A stretch of 64,000 nucleotides of DNA, from assembly GCF_002999335.1 (NCBI RefSeq), contig NW_020312037.1:310001-374000 (forward strand), read 5' to 3'. The notes beneath the pieces were generated by a model that had not been told where the DNA came from, ran no database searches, and was given only the letters and a program-made list of their open reading frames with translations. Positions 46,971 to 56,906 of the stretch are shown here, piece after piece. A program made the translations under genes and the position numbers. The number at the start of each line of letters is the position of its first letter. Positions within the stretch are counted from its first letter, which is position 1. The stretch is from Cyclospora cayetanensis (lineage: Eukaryota > Apicomplexa > Conoidasida > Eucoccidiorida > Eimeriidae).

Positions 46971-49660
46971 CCTTCCGCGAGTAGCGACAGGACTGCCGCT
47001 CTGCGGATCTTAGGTAGTGGAATGCCTCAAACATACACCAGGAGAAGGGCTGCCTTTGCTGGCGCTGAGGGGGCACCCGCCTTCTCGTGATCCCTGCTGC
47101 GCAAGAGGAACCTGACACTTCGCGCTCCCGCCAGGCTAGAGCAACAGGAAATGCTGCATAGACATGAGATCTGCGCATAGCAGCCTCATGAGGTCCATCT
47201 GATGGGGGCTGCGCTGCAGCCGGATACCGCCTCAGCAGGTGTAGCGACAGCTGTACCAGCAGCCGCAGCTGCCGCTGCGGCAGCTGCTGTCCTTTAGGTT
47301 CGTAAGGAGTCTTAGGATTCGCTTGATGTTCAGGAGCTTATGAAAAGCCATATAAGTGGCTGCGCTGCGAGGGGCCCCCGCTTCTCTTGTGCTGCCGGTC
47401 CACGGGAGGTGGTGCCAGGTGGGGCCCCCAACCCCACCACAGGGCCCCTCGTCACCCCGGTTGCACTTCTTTGTTTGTATCGCAAGGTCCACTGTAGCCC
47501 ACCTTTTCTCACTAGAGTTACCGTCGATTTAGGGGGTCCGCGCCTCTCCTAGAGGCCATCAATAGCCTTACCCACACGCTCCCGCTCTCACTCTTCATGT
47601 TCCCATGCAACTCCAAGGCTTTCCTGGTCGAAAACCTAAGGCTGGGCGCGACGTTGCCGTCAAAACGCGCATTCGAGATCAACGGCTCCCCAGCTCTACG
47701 CCATAGCCCTTCCTAGCTAAGGCGGCTGCTGCTGCGAGGACAGCGTGTCTAGCAGCGGGCCAGAATTCATCTAAGACACTTTCCACTTTACGCATTGTAT
47801 TTTACTAAGAACTAGCTTGAAAATGTCTACTTTTTGGATCGGAGGTCTATATACACTGCACGCTGCAGGTCACACACGGCAGTCTCCACACGAAAAGCAT
47901 CGGTGTAGCATGCCTGTGCGCCACATACGCTGCTACGTGTAACTGGGTGTCGCTTATTGAGCCGATTGCTTCAACATGCAACAAAAGCCACCCACACTTT
48001 CTGGATTGCTCTTCATCTCAGAATCCTGGGCGGTACAGATGGCTGAATGACAAAACGGGGGAGGGAGTATTATAGGCATAGCTACCATCAAACACTCCCT
48101 ACTACATTAGCAATATTTAATATATATTTTGTAGTGAGAAAACCACTTGGACTGTATGTCCTTAAATCCCATATGCTGCAGATTTCTGTTAGCTTGATAC
48201 AACGAGACAAAATGATGTATATGTATGCGTTAAATGCTCTGGGGAGCACGCTGCAAGTGCTCGGATCGTATTGAGTGTGTAGCTACCAGCACCTTAGCCC
48301 TCTCCCTTCCCTCGCTTTAGAACTTCTGAGGGCTATGCTCGGGCGGGCAAGAGAGAGCTGCTTTTCAAGAGACTTAACGACTTTCCTTTCTAGTTTGTAT
48401 TAAGTCTGGAGGTAACTCCCTAAGGAGACCTAGGAGGGAGCGGTGCGCCGGTGACACAGAAACGCAAATATCACAGAACTGAGAAACGACCTGTATGCAA
48501 AACTTGAGGCAAATCTCTTTCCTGAATCTTCGAGACCCTTTTTTCTCTCACCATTCCACTAGAATTCGACCTCCAGTGGAACCTCAGCCCTCAACAATCC
48601 TAAATTCCAGCACTTTTACGGCTCCCTGTCGGCCCTTTGCTCTTGCGTTGGCTAGTCGCCTGGGCAGTGAGGTCCCAGGAGAATTCAGGCAATAGTGAAA
48701 CTTCTGTAGGAAGTCATTGTGACAGTTCTGTGTCCCCTGCCACTCCTAGGGAGGTTGATAGAATAAGAAGGCGCGAAGATTCATGAAGGAGTCATCAATG
48801 ATCCTAGCCGCCAGTCACCGGGCAACTTCGACTGGCTACCTCGTGATACACCTCGCAAGCCCTGACAGCCCACAAGGAGCGAATGTTCATTCTCGAACCA
48901 CCCAGCGGACTGCCGCGTCTCATAATTTCCAGGCTACCTTGGCTCTGGTTTTGCGTATCCACTTGCGTGCGCAGGCCCTCTGTTGCGTCTTTTAAGCACT
49001 ATGTGGACTCATTTACCCAGCTGCTCGTAGCGACCTGCCGCGCGCAGGCAACTTACACTGACTTGTATCGTATGGAGCTCCCTATGTGTATTTTGCAACA
49101 AGTAGCATCTGCATGAACCCTAGGCCCAACATTGATACATGCTTCCTTACTTCTTGACAAAATGCAACCGATGTGCTAGAAGGCTTTTTCAAAAGTACGC
49201 TCACTAACTTTGAGATAGATACGCTTTTTATGTGAGGCTTGGGGCAAGGCGCCTTCCGAAAGAAAGCCAAAGAGAAACGGACTTACACCCAGAGGACGCC
49301 CTCGAGGCTGGAGAGCATCCCTTATTCCCAAGGGGTGCAAAGTACATACGCTCACACGAGAGGAACTCTACAGACTCCCAGACAGGGCCCCTATAGGGGA
49401 CCCCTATAGAAGCACTTTGGTGAGGCGAAACGTACAACAACAAGAACGCCTGCTCCCATAACAAGGAGCTCGGCCTTTGGCACTTGCATGAATAGACACC
49501 TTGCAGAGGACATTAATTGGCGTGTGGGAGCCTTCTGTGTGGCCTGCAAGCCCACGTGCGTGTGTCTTGCTGAAGAGACGGCACACGGATACACGATAAG
49601 CTAGCTGCGTCACCTCTCCAGCTATCCTAACGCGTGACACCGGGCTAGCTTTGCCTCCCC
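46971..49660. other. Long spacer upstream of the giant gene
   Basis: Promoter side of the giant gene. Minus-strand frames at 47178-46990 and 47343-47260 (MAFHKLLNIKRILRLLTNLK) could be upstream exons of that gene but were not joined. From about 47550 to 49600 only short frames without motifs are seen; composition is less CAG-rich and locally AT-rich near 48110-48130. Confidence 0.5.
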
Positions 49661-51117
49661 CTACGGCTTCGGTACGTGCGCGATCCGCCGTCTCTTTGAC
49701 CAATGAGCATGAGACCCTCCTGCAGCGAAAAAAGCAGCCACAGTAGCCGAAACAGACAAATAGACGGTGAAGAAGAGAGGCGGTGCTACCCTACTTATAA
49801 CCAAAATGACGCTGGTTGCATGCATGCAGTTTAGGGTCTCCCTGACTCGGATGTCTTGACTGCCCGCCAGCCTCCGCGCTGCGCTCAGATGGAACGTAAG
49901 ATCCTGCTCCTGCAACAGCAGCAATCGCAACGGCAGGCGCAGCGGCAAAGTGGCGTGGAAAGCAGCGTTTACCGAGTCTCGATCATCGAGTCACGCAAAG
50001 GTCGTGCAAGGACGCCTCCCCCTCCCCCGCGCCTAAATAGCTGCTCTAGCTCCCCCAGCTTGTATCCTCCACATCCCCATCCGCTGGCGACAACACATGT
50101 GCAGCGGAAGCACTAGCTACGAAATTACTTCTTGCTTGAGTTCTGCTATTCGGCTCTGGAGGGCAGCAATGCGCGCCGCCTCAGTTTCCCTGAAACCACC
50201 AAACAGAGACAGAGGACTGAGGCAAGTAAAAGAGCTCTGTAAGACCCCCAATGCAAGGCACCCGCAGAAAAAGGCACCCGAAGACGCCCCCAGGAAACGT
50301 CAAGCTCAGCGAAAGACACGCTCTAACAGAGAGAAAAAAAGAATGGAACTGGGAGGAGCAAGATGGGGGAGCAAGATGTCATACTCTTGAGACCTTTGGC
50401 TCTCCCGATGCTCGGCAGCCTCCTTGCAAAGACTGTCGTAATTGCGACGAAGAGAAGGTAAGCGCTCCCGCAGCCGCCGTTGCTGCTCCTTCAGACGCCA
50501 TTCTTCGGATTCCAACTGCGCACCACGACAACAAAAGGCCCCCGAATAGAGACCCCCCTTTGACCTCCTCTCCGCGCCTTTTTTTCTCGAGACAACAGTG
50601 ATTTGAGGCTAAAGGGCTACGCAGGATGTACCGAGGAGGTGTCGCTCCGCGAAAGCTGCAGCTTAGCCTCCAGAGCGGCCACAGTCTCTTCTATCCGCAG
50701 CAGAGCAGCACAACATTCCTGTAAACAACACCTTTGCGCACCGAGAGAAGAACATAGGCTGCAGTTCCAGTCACCCACAGAGACCCCCTGTCCGCCTCTA
50801 AGATCAGGTGAAGCGCTTCGCATGCCCACTCCATTCCCCTCCATCGAACTGTGGCTTCCACACCTCTATAGGAACCGAGAGGTTGCGCTCCGTTTCCTTG
50901 ATTTTCTTCTTGTAGTACAGCTCCTGACTCTCCAAAGAGGCCGCGAGAAGCTGGTTAAACTCGGATACCCAGCCCCCCTTGGTGGGGGGCCCCTCAGAGG
51001 TAACAGGGGGTATGGCACCCGAATCGCTGGGGGCCCTGAGGGCTTCGCATTGGGGGTCTGCGTACAACAGAACGACGCTTTTTTGTGCAGCAGGCAAACT
51101 CACGCGAAAGCGCGCCG

Positions 51118-51173
<56 letters not shown>

Positions 51174-53801
51174 GAAAATCGACTCTCTACGCACTCTTTG
51201 TACAACTCCTTAGGGCCCCCTTGCTGGGTATGGCCCCCTTACTCGGCGTGTTGCCTCCCGCAGGGGGCCACACTCAGCAAGGGGGCCCTAAAGCCTCACG
51301 ACTGAGTGCCTCGAGAGCGCAGAGGAGGCACAGGAGGGAGAAGGCACCAAACGCGGTAGCCTCACGAAACACGGTAGAAGGCAGCAGTTGAAGGTGCGCC
51401 ATAGGGGCCCCTAGGGCCCACACTGGCCTCCACAATACCTGCTGCAAGTTCTTGGAGCACTTTCGTCTTCTCGCCTTTTGGAATGAGGGAATCCACGAAA
51501 TAGCCGAGCTCAAAGTCGTAAACTCGGTTCGAAGCGCTCTGCGAAGGCAAGCAGCCAAGCGCTAGCAAGCAGAAGGCTCACCAAGGGCCAGGCCCGCAGA
51601 GTGAATGAAAGGGGGGCCCCTAGGGGCAGAACGGCTAAGAGAGAAAAGGGGGCTGCATGCGTGCAGAGCAAGGTACGCTAAGAAGACGCCGAAAACAGAG
51701 CAGGGGGCCTCGCTTGTCTGCTCACCTCTAAGGCGTGGGCGTGCGACATCTCCAGAAAATGCGAGAAAGCGTGACACGTCTTGCGGAGTTCTCTCTGGGG
51801 CCCTCCTTCCCCATGGACGGCTGCGGAGGCACCCGCGTTCGCTGCTTCCTGGAATACTGGAACTGTGTCGCCGACAGGGGAGGGGGTCTGTGAGGCCCCC
51901 CGTTGGGGGCCCCCGCAGCCCGAGAACCCGCATACAAGGCACACCATGATGCCTTCCGTCTCGCCGCATACGGAGCAGCAGGAAGGCTGCAGGGGATGCT
52001 GCTGGTATCGACAAACAGGGCAAGAGACGTCTCGCCACTTCCTCAAGCAAGAGACGTGAAATGAGTGGCCGCAGAGTACGGCCAGTGGCATATCGCTGCA
52101 GGGCCCAGGGGACCCCCCACTTTCAGCTCCGCTCGCTACGGGGGGGCCCCCCCCTCCAGGATGCCCGCTCGTGCCGCAGGGCGACCCCCCGGCAGCCCCA
52201 AGGGGCCCCCCGGAGGGGCCCCCCCCCGGGGGGCCTCCTCGAGAAGGTGGCGTTGGCGAGGAAGCCGCTGCAGCGGCCCCCTGAGGGGACCCTTCCCGAG
52301 GCACCCCCGGAGTTGCTGCTGTGGTCGACGCTTCTGCTGCTGCAGCCTCCGCAGTCTCTGCCAGTGAAGTGGACTCGCCAGCTGAGGATTCGTATCGGCT
52401 CTGTCGGAAGCCCCCCACTAGGCCCCTAGAGGGGGGCCCTTCTACCCCTGTGGGGCCCATCACTGCAGAGGTGGACGGGCCGTTCGCATGCGCCGCGGGT
52501 GCTGGGGGCCCCCCACCCCCCGTAGCAGCTGCCGCCGTGGGGGGCCCCGCGACTGTCAGCCGCTCAAGGCAGACCGCGCAAAAGTGAAGAGCATCATAGC
52601 ATGGGAGAAGCTGTAAGGGGCTCACGAAGGCTTCGCGTGCATGGAAGCCTTCTGAAGTGGCAGGGGGGCTGGTCGCTGCCACTTCGGTTCTGGCAGCAGT
52701 GGGGTTATCCTTTCCCGCCAGAGACGGAGCGGCGGTTGGGGGGGGGGGGCCCCGCGCGCCGAGCAGACCGGTGGGGGCCCCCATCGAAGGGGCCCTTGCA
52801 GAGCCAATCGGCACAAGTGTGACTGGACGAGGAGGCGCACTAGGAGACTTTGTTCTGGAGTCTGCGAGTCTGCGTTGCAGTCTTGCTGGCTCAGTCCTTG
52901 GATCGACGGGGCAAGGGCCCCCTAGGAGGCCCCCAGGGAGGGCCTCCCGCTCAGGGGCCTCTCTCCGGGTTTGTATCTTGAGAGAGACGTCTCTGACAAG
53001 CCGCAGCTCGCAGAACGCGCCCAAGGGGCCCCCGAAGAACACCCCATTCAGCGCCTGAAGGGCCCCGAGAGCCACAGACCGCTCGGCTTGCAAAAGCATG
53101 AGGTACTCCGAAGGAGAGGGGCCTTGCAACACCTTAGCCTGCAGAAAGGGGTAGCTGCTGCTCAGCAGAAGATCGCAAAAGGCAGCAGGAGGCACGTACG
53201 TCGGCACTCGGGGAGCTACAAGCACGACCGTGCAATCGTCAGGAGTCGCATCCCAGGGGGAGGGCCCTACAGAGGCCCCCTGCAAACAGTCCTTAAGAGG
53301 CAGCACGCCAAGAGCAGGATCCGCGCTGCCAGCTCCCGCATTGCCGCCGCTGCACTGTCTGCTAATTGCTGAAGGGCCCCCCGCAAGAGGTCCACCAAGG
53401 GAGGAAGCGGCGGGCATGCCTACGGAAGAGATCCCCTGAGCCGTGCCCGTCATGGGGGCCCTCGCAGGACCCCCGGGGGCCCTTGGCGCTGCAGCCATAA
53501 GATATCTCAGAATTCCAGTTATGCGCTCTACTGCGGGATTGCCGCAAGAGTAGGGGGCCTCCCAAAGGAGGGGACCGGGGGCCCCTGGGGCCCCTTCTGT
53601 CAAAGGAGGCGCAGAAAACTTGAGTGGAGGGGGGCCCTCGCAGGGTACCGGATTGGAATCCTCGAACGCCTCGGGCAAAGGCCCAGACATGGGGGCCCTC
53701 CTGACGGTGGAAGGGGCCCCCCTGGGTTCCGCCCCCTCCCCTGCATCCCTGTTGCTGCTGGAGCTCTTGCGCCAGTTGGAGCATTTCGCATGCGTCCCCA
53801 T
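49661..53801 (-). CDS. BRAP: BRAP2/ETP1-like RING and UBP-type zinc-finger E3 ubiquitin ligase
   Basis: Seen: exon 53801-51726 contains a BRAP2 RRM-like part (DDCTVVLVAP, YLMLLQAERSVALGALQALNG), a RING finger split by a Gly/Pro/Ala linker (CAVCLERL ... LCGHSFHVSCLRKWRDVSCPVCR), and a UBP finger start (CSVCGETEGIMVCLVCGFSGC, shown in parts) followed after about 48 extra residues by CHAFSHFLEMSHAHALE. Exon 51538-51439 continues NRVYDFELGYFVDSL, as in the family ('VYDY..D.YVHRL'). The next exon from 51057 gives FNQLLAASLESQELYYKKKI, then coiled-coil exons near 50730, 50515 and 50190 (RIAELKQE), joining in phase to EQDLTFHLSAARR. This order, RRM-like, RING, UBP, coiled coil, is that of BRAP/Etp1. 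Role by family: cytoplasmic ubiquitin ligase in signalling and stress. The C-terminal end after 49860 is uncertain; an in-frame stop follows donor-less at 50117 if that intron is not used. Confidence 0.9.
51121..51170. repeat. Intronic perfect (CT)25 microsatellite
   Basis: A perfect CT dinucleotide run of 50 bp in the intron between the BRAP2-like exons ending at 51439 and starting at 51057. It is purine (GA) on the coding strand and produces artificial Arg-Glu frames. Confidence 0.95.
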
Positions 53802-54674
53802 GAGGCTTTATGCCTTTAGGCTTGAGTGTGAGGCTTCGTGCCCCCGAAAAGCCCAGTGGCAATGAGGGGCCCTTCCGCTGTCGGGGAGTCAGGGCATGCA
53901 AAAGCGACTGGCAACGATGCTCGGGGGGCCTTCAAGAAAGGCATTCGCTACTCTGGATACAGCATACGGATTATTCGAAACCCATACCCTTCGGAAGATT
54001 CAGCCGGTGTGCTGCATGCAGGTCGTGCAAGCTAGGGTGTGTGCGGGGGCCCCTCGAACAGGAAGCGCTAGGGCCCCTTATTACGTGAAAGTTTGTCCCC
54101 AGTGTGCACTGCGCCAGTGCGTAATACGTCCTAGCACGATACAGACACGCAAATAGATCCAATTCACCAGGATGACTATGGAGAGGAGGGGGGCCTCCTC
54201 CGGCGCAGGGGGCCCCCTCTGTCGGCGGGTCGTGTGCCCTTGAGTGAGCGGAGCGCAGGGGTCCTCGAGAGTATTATGCACGAACAGCAAAGTGCCACAA
54301 TGCTGTGTTTCTGCTTTTTCGATGTATGCGTGCCGTATACCTCTATCATTTTGTGCTTCTGGGTGTTTTGGGGGGCCCCGTCGCTTGTTACATTTCCCCT
54401 GCGCCCCCCCTCTTCGGAATCTCGGGAGTTTGGAGCCTTTGTCTTTAGAGGCCTCTACTTGCTCTTCTGATCTGTGTCGTTGATGCCTCGCAACTCTCCG
54501 TCCTTTCTCCCCATCCCCTTTCTTCCCTGAAAAAGTGGTTGTTTGAGCCGTTTGGCTGTGGCCGCTCTGTGCAGCACTCCCTCGAAGGTCCTCTGCTCCG
54601 CAAAGGAGCTGCTTTTTGACATCACCCGGAGGAATACGATCGTCGCAGGAATCATAGCGCCTCCTGCTGCAGCG
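53802..54674. promoter_or_regulatory. Divergent promoter region (BRAP2-like / NAA20)
   Basis: The 873 bp between start codons that face away from each other holds both promoters. GGGGCCCC-type palindromes occur at about 54050, 54190-54215 and 54375. A short upstream exon of the BRAP2-like gene cannot be excluded. Confidence 0.5.
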
Positions 54675-55985
54675 ATGGCTGCGCTGCGTCCACTGACGGC
54701 GGCGGATCTGCATGCGCTGGATGTGGTCAACTGCGATGTGTTCACGGAGACATTTGCACATCCCTTTTATCTTAAATACCTCTCCTCTTGGCCAGATCTC
54801 TGCTATGCTGCAGAGGCTCCCGACGGGGCTGTGCTTGGCTACATCATCGGTGAGCGCCTCCTTCCGCATGGTGCACCGAAAACACGAATAAAACATATAT
54901 ATATATATGTAGTAGATAGACGCATCTATGTACATACACATATGTGCATGTTCGTATTTGTATGCCGATACACACGGGCCCTAGAGCGGGCTCTTCAAAG
55001 TGCCCTAGCAGGATTGGACGTAGGTAAAAGCCGCAGAGTCTTCCAGACTATTATGGAGCTCCCCTTGGACGGCTCCCTTTGGCCCCCAGAGCTTCCGTCA
55101 ATAAGGCTACACCTGACCCTCCCCTTCGCTCCCGGTTCTTCCTCCCTCCCTCCAAGCTCCTCCTAATAAAATGTTCAGTGAAAAAAACACCCTTCGAGGT
55201 TCCCCTAACAGAACACTCATGCTGCGCGGAAGGAGGGGGTCGAGAAATCCCCGTTTTCTGCTTTCTAGTAGTCCCCCTGGCACTTTCCGTTAGGCGTTTG
55301 ACTGTCACAAATAAACGGGGGAAGGGAGGGAGGCCTGTGCGCCTCTTCAGGGGTCTTCTGAAAAAAAAACAGTCCAGCAGCTTCTCACTCCTTCTTTTTA
55401 CACTGCTAGGGGAACGTTTTTCCTAAGTCGCCTCTGCCTATGTGCCACACTCTTGAGTGTCCATAAGGGCCCTCGCAGATGTATATTAGTGCCAGACGTG
55501 GAGAGACCCCCGATTTCTGCTCCCGCCTTTCTGCTACTGTTTCGAAGAGATTGCATCTGCACAAGAGGTTTCTTGTCTGCGCTTCAGGGAAGGTAGAAGG
55601 CGTCGGTGACATGTGGCATGGCCACCTGACAGCTCTCTCCATCGCACCTGAAGGGCGAGTATGCGGTGTTGCTGGGATTCTCATGAATCGCCTAGAATCC
55701 ATCTGCAGGTCCATCTACAAGTGCTACTTCATGGATCTATACGTTCGTGTCAGCAACCAGCCCGCCGTGGCCTTCTACCGTAAGAGAGGCTACAAAATAT
55801 TCAAAACAGAGAAGGGTTATTACTCCGGTGCAGAGGATGCCCTCGACATGCGCATGCCGTTCTTTGAAAATGATCCACAGGGGATTTCCCTTAGAGGCGC
55901 CGAGCTCTCAGATGGGGAAGCTGAAAATTCTCAACCCCCGCAGGAGCAGCAGCACGGAAAGAAGAAGAAAAAGGGCAGAAAGTAA
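54675..55985 (+). CDS. NAA20: N-alpha-acetyltransferase 20, catalytic subunit of NatB
   Basis: Seen: exon 1, 54675-54849, starts MAALRPLTAADLHALDVVNC and ends at TAC ATC ATC G with a GTGAGC donor; exon 2, 55588-55985, follows a CTTCAG acceptor in phase, giving LGYIIGKVEGVGD. GNAT motifs: LTALSIAPEGRVCGVAGILM contains the acetyl-CoA pyrophosphate-binding pattern R-x-x-G-x-A, then YFMDLYVRVSNQPAVAFYRK and GYKIFKTEKGYYSG, both diagnostic of the NAA20 branch. Predicted length is about 190 residues, close to the family size, with a Lys-rich tail (KKKKKGRK). Role by family: with NAA25, acetylates nascent proteins starting Met-Asp, Met-Glu, Met-Asn or Met-Gln at the ribosome. The first ATG in frame was chosen; no upstream in-frame ATG is seen. 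The 738-bp intron includes a short AT run near 54894-54908. Confidence 0.93.
54894..54909. repeat. Short intronic (AT)n run
   Basis: Seven to eight AT units within the NAA20 intron. Confidence 0.8.
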
Positions 55986-56906
55986 TCCACAGACAGAATC
56001 CATGCTCATATATTTTTGCCTATATTGGCGCACCCCTCGAAGGAGGCCCTCGCAGGAGTGCACCTGAAGTTTGCTTCAGGTAGTTCTCGCCCCCTTCTTG
56101 TGATAGTCTCTAGGGGCCTCAACGACATTCCAATGTGCTATAGATCCTTCACTAAGAGACAAGACTCTCCCGCAGGCTCAGCAGAGCTGGGAGCTCTCCC
56201 CTCACTGCGTCTCTTCCCCTCAGCTGCACCTGGGGGCCCTTCGTGCGACATAACTTATAATAACTCCCACTAATTGGCCTTAACAGGGGGCCCTGATCAG
56301 GGGGTATTGCGTTTGCGCTCCGGCTGCTGCTGCTACTACAGCTGCGGGTACCCTTGCGACTGCTGGTCCTGGAAAGGGAGTAACCAGGAATCCAAAGCAG
56401 TCGAAAAGACGGCGGTTTGGAGAGCTTTCGGGTTCATTATTTATTGCATACCGGGGGCCCCTCCTAGGGGCCCCCAGCGAAGAGCTCAAGAGCCCCTTTT
56501 TAGGGCCTCGATTTCAAAGGGGCTTGCGTGGCAGCAGTCACGCCGCTGCCGCGCTGCTGCTGCGCTACGGAGAAGGGGAAATCCCGTGGATCCTTGTAGC
56601 AGCAGTAGTCAGTAGGGCGCTCTATAGGGGCCCCCTACACTCCCACAACACAAGCAGGGGCCTATCTCGGAGAGTCCCTGACCACCCTCCTTCCAGTTCA
56701 CAGGGTTAGGCCGAAAAGACAGAGGCTTTAAAATGTCATACAGGAGCACCACTCACATATAAGGGGCACAACGCGCATGTGCCGAGAGGCCTTTATCTCA
56801 TTTTGGAGTTGCCAGGCACCTAATAGTGGCCTTTTGGGGTCCGCATATGGGCAGAAGGGCTTCCGTGCTCTGCCCCCCGCCTCCTCCGCTTGGTGCACTA
56901 ATTCTA
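55986..56906. other. Convergent spacer between NAA20 and HAD gene
   Basis: Contains both 3' flanks. Several GGGGCCCC-type palindromes are present (about 56232, 56287, 56454-56475, 56627). No gene recognised; a 113-residue plus-strand frame at 56274-56615 has no motif. Confidence 0.55.

Noticed and set aside
50994..51205. Minus-strand Arg-Glu repeat frame
   Set aside because: It is the perfect CT dinucleotide tract read in antisense, inside an intron.
54081..54941. 286-residue minus-strand frame over the NAA20 first exon
   Set aside because: It overlaps the well-supported NAA20 exon in antisense and has no recognisable domain; its start lies in an AT run.
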